Shown: piece by piece, positions 37,053 through 46,723 of the stretch
Position numbering within the stretch: the first letter of the stretch is position 1
How the letters are laid out: the number at the start of each line of letters is the position of its first letter
Origin: Gottfriedia endophytica
Lineage (GTDB): Bacteria; Bacillota; Bacilli; Bacillales; Bacillaceae_G
DNA: 64,000 nt
Assembly (NCBI RefSeq): GCF_017814275.1
Contig: NZ_JAGIYQ010000001.1
Span: 1-64,000 of the forward strand
Direction of reading: 5' to 3'
Position numbers and translations under genes: made by a program
Notes under the pieces: generated by a model
The model's input: only the letters and a program-made list of their open reading frames with translations
Databases searched by the model: none
Told to the model about the DNA's origin: nothing

Positions 37053-38294
37053 ATGACAGGCTACCACGGAAAAGTAATTGAACTAGTAGCTATTGAAAAG
37101 TGTAACGAAAAATCATATTTACACATAAAATTTTTCTTTGAACAACAAGCTGAACTATTTTGGGAAATTGACAGTGATACCGCTGAAAAATTAAAGACAA
37201 TTACTGAATTTGATGAAAATCATAAATACAGGCTATCCTTACATACAAAATTCGACGCAGTCAATAAACAATATACAAGCTTTATTACAAGGACTTACCT
37301 AGATAAAAGTGATCGAATTTATTTTGATTGCTCGTTGCATTACAAAAATAATTTAGAATCTATTAAAAACACACAAAGTTTGAACGATTTAAACAGACTG
37401 AAATTTATATCCATTGATCCATTAGCAATGGATGATGAAAAGATTAAACAGAAAAATAGGCAAAATAATTTAGTGGTTTCTAAGAAATACAATCTTCCAT
37501 TGAAATTAATAATGGTAGCAATGATTGGTGTTATATTTTTTATACTGTTTGGATATTCAAAAAATCTAAATGTTAAACACAAAACTATCAAAAAAACAAT
37601 TACTCTAAATTCAGAAGTTGAAACTACCAAGGTCAATTTAGAAAATAAAAAAAACATTGTTACACCTATTACTAATTTAGCAAATGATTATTCTACTCAA
37701 TCTAGTCTTCCAGAAATAGAACTAAATAACCTGATAACATTTAACATTCCGAAAGGCTACGTGTCTCTTACATTTGACGATGGCCCTTCAAAGTATACTG
37801 TGGAAATCGTTGATATATTAAAGAAATACAAGGTTGGTGGTACTTTTTTCTTTATTGGCTATAATGTCAAAAAACATCCCAACTTTGTTCAATATGTCCA
37901 TTCAAATAACTATTCAATTGGTAGCCATTCTATGAATCATGTAAAAATGTCGAATCTTTCCTATGCAAAGCAGGAAAATGAAATCACACAATCTTCAAAA
38001 GCAATAGAAGATATTACACATGAAAAAGTAGTCCTGTTTAGACCACCTTATGAAGCGTTAAATGAACAGACGAAAGAAATAATCTATAATTACCATGATA
38101 AAATGATACTTTGGAATAGGGATCCAAAAGATTGGAAAATTCGTGATCCAGATAAAATATATAATTATATTCGTAAAACAGAAGCATCCGGTTCAATAAT
38201 CCTTTTGCACGAAACTCAAGCTGTAGTTGATACATTACCTAAAATAATTGAGCATTTGCAAGAACAAAATCTAAAAATTATCAGCTTAAAGTAA
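37053..38294 (+). CDS. Polysaccharide deacetylase with N-terminal extension
   Basis: A 413-residue protein: an N-terminal cytoplasmic domain of about 145 residues with no family I know, one transmembrane helix (149-167), a linker, and an outside NodB-type CE4 deacetylase domain from about 235. Motif 1 TFDDGP (Asp242, Asp243), motif 2 GSHSMNH (His292, His296), motif 3 RPPYEA, motif 4 WNRDPKDW and motif 5 ILLHE are present; the usual LLHD Asp is Glu. Likely deacetylates peptidoglycan GlcNAc or another wall glycan. Follows the coiled-coil gene. Confidence 0.85.
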   Translation: MTGYHGKVIELVAIEKCNEKSYLHIKFFFEQQAELFWEIDSDTAEKLKTITEFDENHKYRLSLHTKFDAVNKQYTSFITRTYLDKSDRIYFDCSLHYKNNLESIKNTQSLNDLNRLKFISIDPLAMDDEKIKQKNRQNNLVVSKKYNLPLKLIMVAMIGVIFFILFGYSKNLNVKHKTIKKTITLNSEVETTKVNLENKKNIVTPITNLANDYSTQSSLPEIELNNLITFNIPKGYVSLTFDDGPSKYTVEIVDILKKYKVGGTFFFIGYNVKKHPNFVQYVHSNNYSIGSHSMNHVKMSNLSYAKQENEITQSSKAIEDITHEKVVLFRPPYEALNEQTKEIIYNYHDKMILWNRDPKDWKIRDPDKIYNYIRKTEASGSIILLHETQAVVDTLPKIIEHLQEQNLKIISLK

Positions 38295-38346
38295 ATGGAT
38301 GTAAGAATAACTAGTGTAAAAAACATTAATCAATTCAAACAAATAA

Positions 38347-38398
38347 AAAAAGATCTTATAGGTTAATTTATTACTTAATCCTATAAGATCTTTTTTTA
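38347..38398. terminator. Bidirectional terminator
   Basis: AAAAAAGATCTTATAGG / CCTATAAGATCTTTTTTT with a 17-base loop, between the convergent deacetylase and ldh genes. Confidence 0.9.
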
Positions 38399-38516
38399 AA
38401 CCTTGTTTTCATATATTACAGTTCACCATATGAAAACAAGGTTATCTCTTAAATCACCATTCCCATAAGATTTCACATTTCTTATTGTAGGAATAGATGG
38501 ATTTAATTAAATTCAT

Positions 38517-39470
<954 letters not shown>

Positions 39471-39493
39471 CTATCTCCTTTTAATGTTAATGA

Positions 39494-41115
39494 TTAAAAT
39501 AGTAACCAGCTTACTAAACCAATTAATACAAGGAATACTAAACTGTATTTTATTGTAAATTTGAATAATTCGTTTTCTTTTCCTACAAGTCCTACAGCTG
39601 CAGCTGCTACTGCAATTGATTGAGGAGAAATCATTTTCGCCACTGTTCCACCCATAACGTTGACCGCAACCATCGCTTCTGGTGCAATCCCAATTTGTGT
39701 TGCCGTTACAGATTGAAGTGGAGCAAATAGTGATCCACTATTTACAACTGAACCGGTTAAAAATACTCCTAACCAACCAAGAATTGGTGAAAATAGAGGG
39801 AAAATCTTTCCGGTAGAAGCTAATGCAAGTCCAAGCGTAGATGACATGCCAGAATAAGTACAAATATAAGCAAATGCCAACACACTACAAATTGTTAAGA
39901 TTGGAGAAATTAATTCTTTTACTGTTTTAATTGCTGTTTCTTTTATTAGTTTCCAGTTACAACGGAATATGATTAATGTAAAAATAATCGCAAGTACAAT
40001 AGCTGTCGTTGTAGATGAGAATAGATCTAGTTTAAACACTGCAGCATATGGAACATCTTTAGGTACTACAGGTGCATGTCTAATTATTAAGTTATTTAGT
40101 CCTGGAATCGGAATAAGAAAAACAAGTTTTTCAAGTGCACCACCTGGCGCAAATAAGTTTTTTATGAAAGAAAGATTAAATAACGTTACGAACGCAGTTA
40201 ATAAAATAAATGGTGTCCAAGCGTAGACAATTTTACCAGCTGAGTAAGTTTCTTTTACTGATGATGAGTTTTCTTTTGCCTCACTCATTTTATAAATTTC
40301 TTTTGGTTTCCATTTTCTTAAAAATAATATAAGTGCTAATAAACTAACAACAGAAGCTAAAATATCTGCTAATTCGGCTCCTAAGAAATACAATACCACA
40401 AATTGTGTAAGTGCGAATGAACCACCACTTACTAATATAGCAGGAAAAGTTTGACGTATTCCTTTCATTCCATCAATTATAAAGATTAGTACAAAGGCTA
40501 CAATAAGGCTTACTAAAGGTAGTACTAAAGCTGCGTCTCTTCCAACAGTTAAAGGACTTAAATTGGTTAAGATTGCAGGTGCTGTTACTGGGATCCCCAT
40601 TGCACCGAACCCCCCCCTGCAATATTAGCTATCAAACAAAGACCTGCGGCATATAATGGGCGAAAGCCAAGACCAACAAGGATTGCAGCGGTGATAGCTA
40701 CTGGAACTCCGAATCCCGCAGCTCCTTCTAAAAAAGCTCCAAAAGAGAAAGCTACAAGTAACACTTGAATCCGCTGATCGTCTGTTACAGATGAAATACT
40801 ATTTTTTATTATCGTAAACTGTCCGGTATGCACAGTTATTTCATATAAAAAGATGGCTGCTAGTACAATAGATACTACGGGCCATAAACCGGCAAGAACG
40901 CCATACCCAGCTGAAGCTACGACCATTGTAGCTGGCATTTTATAAACGAAGAGTGCAACAATTCCAGCTACGATAACACTTAAGCCCCCTGCTACGTATC
41001 CTTTTAATTTAAATACGACTAACAAAACAAGGAAAAAGATGATTGGTATTGCAGCTACAATGGCTGACAACCAAATGTTACTAAACGGTAAATATACTTG
41101 TTCCCACAGACTCAT
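39494..41115 (-). pseudogene. lctP: L-lactate permease, broken by a frameshift
   Basis: Two frames together make a full-size LctP/LldP permease of about 540 residues with 12 or more helices. The first part starts [16 protein letters not shown] (ATG at 41115, AGGAG upstream) and ends soon after [10 protein letters not shown]; the second resumes with [14 protein letters not shown]. The break falls in a run of eight G's (C's on the plus strand, 40610-40617). Nine would restore [11 protein letters not shown], which fits the family pattern of three residues between ANTA and FGA. Real mutation, phase variation or a sequencing slip are all possible. Confidence 0.85.
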
Positions 41116-41271
41116 GCTGTTCAACTCCTAGTTCCGATAAGTTCTTTTCTTAGTTATTTGTTAATATAAACGTAACTTCGAACTATTATAAAATTTTTTC
41201 ACAATTGGTTCTAAAAAGGTTGAGCTTCTACTAGTAGGTTACTTTTTAGTCCTTGTTACGTTGACAAGCCA

Positions 41272-41334
41272 AGTATAGCACCTATTTGTGAAATGTTTCA
41301 CATAATTTGTGGCTAAAATGTGAAATGTTTCACA
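41272..41334 (-). promoter_or_regulatory. lctP-ldh promoter with two Rex-like operators
   Basis: TGTGAAATGTTTCACA occurs at 41287-41302 and 41319-41334, both with perfect 7-bp arms and centres 32 bp apart. They match the Rex consensus TTGTGAAnnnnTTCACAA. On the minus strand a TATACT -10 (41272-41277) lies just downstream; the first operator fills the spacer and -35. Rex represses ldh/lctP at low NADH/NAD in Bacillus, so this would induce the pair when NADH builds up. Confidence 0.8.
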
Positions 41335-41491
41335 TAATAAACTTAAACTAATGTGATTCCTCTATTTTAAGAGCATCCGTGAAAATATTTATATAATACC
41401 TTACATTCAATGCAGAGATTAAAATGTGATAAAATAAAATTGGGTGAATTTTCTAAAAATCCAGTTAATCTCTACGCGAGGCATAAATTTA

Positions 41492-41592
41492 AAAATAGGC
41501 TATCCTGAAAATAACATCTTAAAAGACAAATGTTTTAAGATGAATTCCTTATTTTCATGGCCAAGGTGCGAATTTTATTAGCATGGATGTCT
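41492..41592 (+). repeat. Second repeat family, copy 2
   Basis: Reads AATAGGCTATCCTGAAAATA, CATCTTAAAA, then TTTTAAGATG, CTTATTTTCA and TTATTAGCATGGATGTCTCTT. Very close to 18820-18937 on the other strand. Perfect CATCTTAAAA/TTTTAAGATG arms give a hairpin. It is joined directly to repeat copy I. Confidence 0.8.
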
Positions 41593-41807
41593 CTTTTCTA
41601 AAAGATTGTTGCTTTTGAGATTTGTTACTTTGAAGACAGAAGTTGATTACAATGGAAGGTGCGAGACTCCTGTGGGATTAGCGGGAAGGCTGAGACCCCG
41701 CAGGCTTCCCGAGGAGGCTCAGCTCTCGCCCCACGGAAAGGGAGCGTCCTGGAGTTGTAATCAACTAACGCATTCTAAAATAGCAACAATGTTTACGAAA
41801 ACATCCT
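41593..41807 (+). repeat. Dispersed ~210-bp repeat, copy I (subtype 2)
   Basis: Forward copy from TTTTCTAAAAGATTGTTGC to ACGAAAACATCCT, subtype 2 linker GGCTTCCCGAGG. It ends only about 28 bp before the start of the nucleoside-kinase-like gene. Confidence 0.9.
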
Positions 41808-41835
41808 AAAAATCAAATTTGAAAGTAGGAGCTTG

Positions 41836-42492
41836 ATGTTAAGAAACGAACTGATTTCAGAATTAGCAAATAGAATTTTAGATATAAAAATAATTCATCC
41901 CATTAGAGTTGGAGTTAGTGGAATAACTGCATCTGGAAAGACAACTTTGGCAAATGAGCTAGCGAAAGAACTTCAAGACAGAAAGAAACAAGTAGTTAGA
42001 ACGAGCATTGATCAGTTTCATAATCCAAGAGTTATTCGATATAGGCAAGGAAAGGAATCAGCAATTGGTTATTATGAAGATGCTCATGACTACAATGCTT
42101 TTAAGGAAAAACTTTTAATTCCTTTAGGTCCAGATGGAAATCGTCAATATCAAACAATTTCTTTAGATTTAGAAAAGGATGAAATTGTCAATTCAGAAGC
42201 AAAACTAGCAAATAAAGATACGATTTTTATCATTGATGGAACCTTTTTATTCAAAGATGAGTTACGTGACCTATTCGATTATAAAATTTTTGTAGACACG
42301 GACTTTGAGTTGGCTAGAAAAAGAGGGTCTCAAAGAGAAGAACAGGCTTTTGGAAGCTATGAAAAAGCTGAAGAAATCTTCCAAAAGAGGTATAACTCTG
42401 CTTCAAAACTCTATTTAGAACAACATGAACCAAAACTTCATGCAAATGTGGTCATTAATAATAATGATATAGATCATCCATTTTTTTGTTAA
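41836..42492 (+). CDS. Uridine kinase-like P-loop kinase
   Basis: A 218-residue P-loop protein of the uridine kinase/phosphoribulokinase type. Walker A is GITASGKTT near residues 29-37; SIDQFHNPRVIRY follows with the substrate-binding Asp, and IFIIDGTFLF and RGSQREEQ are typical of the group. The start is the ATG at 41836 behind AGGAG. It overlaps no neighbour but is followed closely by a GNAT gene. The exact substrate is not clear. Confidence 0.82.
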   Translation: MLRNELISELANRILDIKIIHPIRVGVSGITASGKTTLANELAKELQDRKKQVVRTSIDQFHNPRVIRYRQGKESAIGYYEDAHDYNAFKEKLLIPLGPDGNRQYQTISLDLEKDEIVNSEAKLANKDTIFIIDGTFLFKDELRDLFDYKIFVDTDFELARKRGSQREEQAFGSYEKAEEIFQKRYNSASKLYLEQHEPKLHANVVINNNDIDHPFFC

Positions 42493-42518
42493 CTTACCAA
42501 ACTATAGGAGGAATCCGA

Positions 42519-42962
42519 TTGCAAATAACAACTGAACGTTTAATTCTTACAGCATTCAACCTGGAAAATTATAAAAAAATAACTGAAACGTACACAGGTA
42601 AACATATCATCAATTACATTGAAAAACTTAAGAACGATTCAGAATTACTCGGATGGGGCGTCTGGTATGTAACTTTAGCTGAGAGCAACCAGATTATAGG
42701 GGATTTAGGATTTAAAGGGAAGCCAGATGAAAAAGGAAGCGTAGAAGTTGGTTACGGTATCGTACCTGAAATGCAAAACAAAGGGATTGCTACAGAGGCA
42801 GTTAATATGATTGTGAATTGGGCATTCTCTTCACCTTCTGTACAAAAGGTAGTTGCAGAGTGTCTTGAAGACAACATCCCTTCCATTAAGGTTTTAGAAA
42901 AAATAGGTATGAAGAAAACGAACGCTGCGGATGGAATGATTTACTGGGAAAAGCAAAGATAA
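42519..42962 (+). CDS. GNAT-family N-acetyltransferase
   Basis: A 147-residue RimJ/RimL-like acetyltransferase. MQITTERLILTAF is the usual N-terminus and acetyl-CoA motif is GIVPEMQNKGIATEAV; ECLEDNIPSIKVLEKIGM follows. The start is the TTG at 42519 with AGGAGGAATCC 4-7 bases before; a TTG 11 codons upstream lacks such a site. Probably co-transcribed with the kinase-like gene. Substrate unknown. Confidence 0.87.
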   Translation: MQITTERLILTAFNLENYKKITETYTGKHIINYIEKLKNDSELLGWGVWYVTLAESNQIIGDLGFKGKPDEKGSVEVGYGIVPEMQNKGIATEAVNMIVNWAFSSPSVQKVVAECLEDNIPSIKVLEKIGMKKTNAADGMIYWEKQR

Positions 42963-42966
42963 GTAA

Positions 42967-43010
42967 TGCGACCTAAAAAAACACCAAATTGGTGGTTTTT
43001 TAGGTCGCTA
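42967..43010. terminator. Bidirectional terminator
   Basis: GCGACCTAAAAAA and TTTTTTAGGTCGC form a long perfect stem with an inner ACACCA/TGGTGG step, between the convergent GNAT and RNase J genes. Confidence 0.9.
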
Positions 43011-43016
43011 AAAATA

Positions 43017-44690
43017 TTATAATTCAATAATGATAGGAAGAATCATTGGTTTTCGCTTTGTTTTCGAATATAAATACTGTCCAACAGATTTTTTAATATT
43101 TTGCTTCATGACACTCCATTGATGTCTGTTTACTTCTTGTAATTCCTTAATTGCTGTGACGACGAGGCGATTTACTTCTTTGATTAGATTGTCTGAATCA
43201 CGAGTATACACAAACCCTCTGGAAATCGTATCAGGTCCTGAAATAATTTTTCTTTCTGCCTTACTAAGTGTCACTACAATTACAAGCATACCATCTTCAG
43301 CAAGTTGTTTTCGATCTCTTAAGACAATGTTTCCTACATCACCAACACCCATTCCATCTACATAAATATTACCAGAAGGAATTTTGCGCGTTTGGCGAGC
43401 TTCTGATTCTTTGACGTCGACAACATCTCCATTACTAATAATGAACGTATTTTCTTTCTCAATCCCTACAGATTCTGCTAAAGAACGGTGATGGTGTAGC
43501 ATTCTTAACTCACCATGGATCGGTATTAAGTATTTTGGTTTCATTAAAGTGAGCATAAGCTTGAGCTCTTCTTGGTAAGCATGCCCAGAAACATGCATTC
43601 CTGTTGAACTTCCTGAACCGTATATAACTTTTGCTCCTAGCTGATATAAATTATCAATGATTTTTGTTACATTCCGTTCATTCCCAGGAATTGGACTTGC
43701 AGCAAAGATGACGGTATCTTCAGGTAAAATTTCTACATCCCTATAATTTGAACTAGCTAAACGAGCTAGCACAGCCAGTGGCTCTCCTTGACTTCCTGTA
43801 CAAAGGATTGTTACCTTCTCAGGTGCAAAGCTGTTTATTTCTTGCGCATCAATCAGCATTCCCTCTGGAACTGTAAGATAGCCTTGTTCCATTGCAACTG
43901 ATACGACATTAACCATACTTCTCCCTAACAAGGCAAGCTTTCGATCAGTTTTTAGTGAAGCATCTACTATTTGCTGTACACGGTGGACATTAGAAGCGAA
44001 TGTAGAAATGATGATTTTTCGATTTGCTTTCTTAAATGCTTCTTCAATATGTTCTCCTACCATTCGTTCAGATGGTGTAGAACCAGGACGTTCCGCATTT
44101 GTACTTTCAGATAACAGAACTAATACACCATTTCTACCGATCTCAGCCATACGATGAATATCAGGATATTGATTATTTACAGGTGTTAAATCAAATTTGA
44201 AGTCCCCTGTATGAACAACCGTCCCTTCAGGCGTTTGAAAGACAATGCCTAAGCAATCAGGGATACTATGATTCGTTTTAAAAAAGGTTACTCTTATTTC
44301 TCCAAAGTGAAGATCTGAATCTGAGTTAATCAACTCTAATTGCGAGTCACCTAATAAACCATGTTCCTTCAATTTAATTTCGATTAAACCAAGCGTTAAA
44401 CGTGTTGCATAGATCGGTATATTTAATTGTTTTAAAAGATAAGGAATCCCGCCAATATGATCTTCATGACCGTGAGTAACTAATAAGCCTCGAATTTTCT
44501 CCTTATTATCTTGTAAATAGGTAATATCAGGAATAATCAAATCAATCCCTAATAAACTTTCATCTGGGAACTTAGAACCACAGTCGATTAAGATAATATC
44601 GTTAGCAAATTGAATGGCATACATGTTTTTTCCAATTTCATTTACGCCTCCTAAGGCGAAAATTGAAAGTATATTTTCTGTTGAGCTCAA
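43017..44690 (-). CDS. Ribonuclease J-family protein
   Basis: A 557-residue metallo-beta-lactamase/beta-CASP ribonuclease. The metal motif HGHEDHIGG (73-81) is intact as in RNase J1; B. subtilis J2 has HGHDEN. Other motifs: TGDFKFD, STNAERPG, CTGSQGEP and the C-terminal KTKRKPMILPII. It resembles both J1 and J2; STNAERPGSTPSE and NGDVV are more J2-like, so it may be a third paralogue. Monocistronic. RNase J acts in mRNA turnover as 5'-3' exo- and endonuclease. Confidence 0.9.
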   Translation of the reverse strand: MSSTENILSIFALGGVNEIGKNMYAIQFANDIILIDCGSKFPDESLLGIDLIIPDITYLQDNKEKIRGLLVTHGHEDHIGGIPYLLKQLNIPIYATRLTLGLIEIKLKEHGLLGDSQLELINSDSDLHFGEIRVTFFKTNHSIPDCLGIVFQTPEGTVVHTGDFKFDLTPVNNQYPDIHRMAEIGRNGVLVLLSESTNAERPGSTPSERMVGEHIEEAFKKANRKIIISTFASNVHRVQQIVDASLKTDRKLALLGRSMVNVVSVAMEQGYLTVPEGMLIDAQEINSFAPEKVTILCTGSQGEPLAVLARLASSNYRDVEILPEDTVIFAASPIPGNERNVTKIIDNLYQLGAKVIYGSGSSTGMHVSGHAYQEELKLMLTLMKPKYLIPIHGELRMLHHHRSLAESVGIEKENTFIISNGDVVDVKESEARQTRKIPSGNIYVDGMGVGDVGNIVLRDRKQLAEDGMLVIVVTLSKAERKIISGPDTISRGFVYTRDSDNLIKEVNRLVVTAIKELQEVNRHQWSVMKQNIKKSVGQYLYSKTKRKPMILPIIIEL

Positions 44691-45019
44691 GTAATTCCAC
44701 CTACTTTTTAGTAATTTCTAGCAATACTTTTCCCATATTTTTCTTAGTATGTACCTTTGAAATTATTACAATACAAGTAAATGAATTTGAACTGAAACGT
44801 TTCCACATTCCTTTTATAAACTACATTGGCACCACTAAAAAAGGTTAGCCAAAAATTGACCAACCTTTGAAATACAATGTCTCTAATTCATAACCATTAC
44901 AAACTTTAATAACTTAAAAAAATGTATATTTCCTACCATAAAAATAGATGATATGAACAAAAAACAACTATTGAAACTTCAATCAAACATAACATATTAA
45001 AGAAAATGGAGATTGAAAC
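44691..45019. other. Intergenic region upstream of the RNase J gene
   Basis: Divergent spacer between the RNase J paralogue and the 45020 gene. Apart from the hairpin at 44837 I see nothing gene-like; promoters for both neighbours should lie here. Confidence 0.4.
44837..44869 (-). terminator. Hairpin with T run on the minus strand
   Basis: AAAGGTT / AACCTTTTTT on the minus strand. It could end the germination operon transcript (which would run antisense through the 45020 gene) or act in the RNase J leader. Confidence 0.4.
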
Positions 45020-45238
45020 ATGAAAATTTTTACTATTTTTATCTCACTATTCCTTTTTAGTATTCTGATGGACCTTTTTATGTATAAATTAATGGGCGAA
45101 AAAATGAATTTTATCAATTACACTAGTGAATTTAAGACAATGACGATAACAGAATATATCATTATCTTTGTACTATTTTTACTTTTGATGATAAAACCAA
45201 TTGGCTACTTATGGAAAAAACGTAAAACGCAGAATTGA
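45020..45238 (+). CDS. Small two-helix membrane protein, possibly Ger D-like
   Basis: A 72-residue protein with helices at about 3-22 and 45-62 and a basic tail (WKKRKTQN). GGAGATTG precedes the ATG. Its N-terminus MKIFTIFISLFLF and its layout resemble the 81-residue D-like subunit at 46438, and it lies convergent to the same receptor operon. It may be a stray D subunit, but similarity is too weak to be sure. Confidence 0.6.
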   Translation: MKIFTIFISLFLFSILMDLFMYKLMGEKMNFINYTSEFKTMTITEYIIIFVLFLLLMIKPIGYLWKKRKTQN

Positions 45239-45263
45239 CACTTAGCAATATGTTCCTTTGTAT

Positions 45264-46379
45264 TTAATTAGGTATTAATGTAGACTGATCTTTACTTAAT
45301 TTCTTACGGATTAGTTCAGCTAATAGTAATATGATTGGAATCAAGAACGAAAAAACGATAAAAATCGTTTTCAGTGCTACATCTCCTAAAATAAGGTGCT
45401 GTATAAAATTACTAGCTATAGACATTGAAGACAAAAGGATGATAATTCCAATTGGTACAACAAGATTCTGATGTTTCTTCATTTTAAATAAGTCTGTAGC
45501 CCCGATAACTGCAGCATAGAAAAAAATTGCCGTTTTAAAGAAACCACCTGTTATTAGAGCTAATACAACAATAATATCGACGCGCTGAAGAAATTCAGCG
45601 ATGCTTACTTTACTAATTGTAGTTAATAGAGGGAATGTTGATCTACTTGCGATATCTGAACCTAAAACTGAGACTTCTAATGCAGAGATTAAGCATAAAG
45701 TTATTCCACTTATTACAATCGCTACGATCCCTGTCTTTATACCAATTTCAGGTTTATTTAAATTAGATAAAATCATCGTAAAGCAGATTGCTTCTCCAAA
45801 TGGAAACATGAGCATTTTCGGATAAGCAGTCGTTATAATAGGGTTCCATCCTTTCCCTAGAAGTGGTTGTAAATTATGCAGTTCAATATTTCCTGAAAAT
45901 AATATGAGAAGGCATCCAATTCCAAGCAAAAGAAACATGATAACGACATAAATTTCACCCGTTCTTGCTAATACTTCTAATCCTTTATATAAAACATACA
46001 TGATAGTTAATATCATTAAGGCATTTAAAGCAAATATAGGTGTGACATCGTACATTGCCGTCTGCAAAAATTCTCCACTGTCGCGCAAATCTCTAGCAGC
46101 TCCATAAATAAAAAATACAATATAAGCAAAACTGATTAAAGAGCCCACATATTTTCCAAAAACCTTTTTAGAGTAGCTAGTTAGTGTAAGTCCTGGGAAT
46201 AAACACGAAAGATAACTATAAAGGAGAATTAGTCCAACTCCACCTACTAAACCAAGAAGAATGGTTAACCAAGAACCCTGTTTAGCAGACAAACCTAATG
46301 GAACTACTATTGCGGTACCTAACTCAAATAAAACAAGTAACGAAAAAAGCTGTTTTCCATTAATATGAATTTTTTCCAA
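45264..46379 (-). CDS. GerA-family germinant receptor subunit B (second copy)
   Basis: A 371-residue spore germination permease (APC superfamily, about ten helices), beginning MEKIHINGKQLFSLLVLFE. TTG start behind TAGGAGGA. It resembles the B subunit at 46724 (shared ISSKQLF/INGKQLF starts, SRSTFPLL, RTGE) but is clearly diverged. Last gene in the A-C-B-D-B operon. B subunits are thought to bind the germinant. Confidence 0.9.
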   Translation of the reverse strand: MEKIHINGKQLFSLLVLFELGTAIVVPLGLSAKQGSWLTILLGLVGGVGLILLYSYLSCLFPGLTLTSYSKKVFGKYVGSLISFAYIVFFIYGAARDLRDSGEFLQTAMYDVTPIFALNALMILTIMYVLYKGLEVLARTGEIYVVIMFLLLGIGCLLILFSGNIELHNLQPLLGKGWNPIITTAYPKMLMFPFGEAICFTMILSNLNKPEIGIKTGIVAIVISGITLCLISALEVSVLGSDIASRSTFPLLTTISKVSIAEFLQRVDIIVVLALITGGFFKTAIFFYAAVIGATDLFKMKKHQNLVVPIGIIILLSSMSIASNFIQHLILGDVALKTIFIVFSFLIPIILLLAELIRKKLSKDQSTLIPN

Positions 46380-46437
46380 GTTAAATCCTCCTAAATGCTT
46401 TCTACTTTTGGCTTTGGATTTTAATATTCCTTACTCT

Positions 46438-46683
46438 TTACTCTACTTTTTTACCATTTAACTTTGATAGTCTTTTATTCCTTACATAATTTAAAATCTC
46501 ATCAGCTATCCAAATCGAAAACAATATGACTAATGTTATAACCTCTGCCCCATACTTGACTTTAAATGGGTGAATGAAACTATCAAATGATTGTGACAGA
46601 GTTAAGCCGAGTACTCCATCAATTAAAAGAATACATAATAAACACAATAAATAAAGAAACAGAAATATAGCCCATATTTTCAA
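46438..46683 (-). CDS. GerA-receptor D-like small membrane subunit
   Basis: An 81-residue protein with two transmembrane helices (about 4-24 and 46-65) and a basic C-terminus. TTG start behind AAAGGGAG. D subunits of this size and topology occur in many GerA-family operons and modulate receptor activity; position between two B genes supports the call. Confidence 0.75.
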   Translation of the reverse strand: MKIWAIFLFLYLLCLLCILLIDGVLGLTLSQSFDSFIHPFKVKYGAEVITLVILFSIWIADEILNYVRNKRLSKLNGKKVE

Positions 46684-46723
46684 ATGCTATCTCCCTTTCA
46701 TTATTCCTTTCACCATACTATGA

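Noticed and set aside
40610-40617. Programmed ribosomal frameshift in the permease
   Set aside because: No slippery heptamer with a downstream pseudoknot is visible; a length change in the G tract explains the break more simply.
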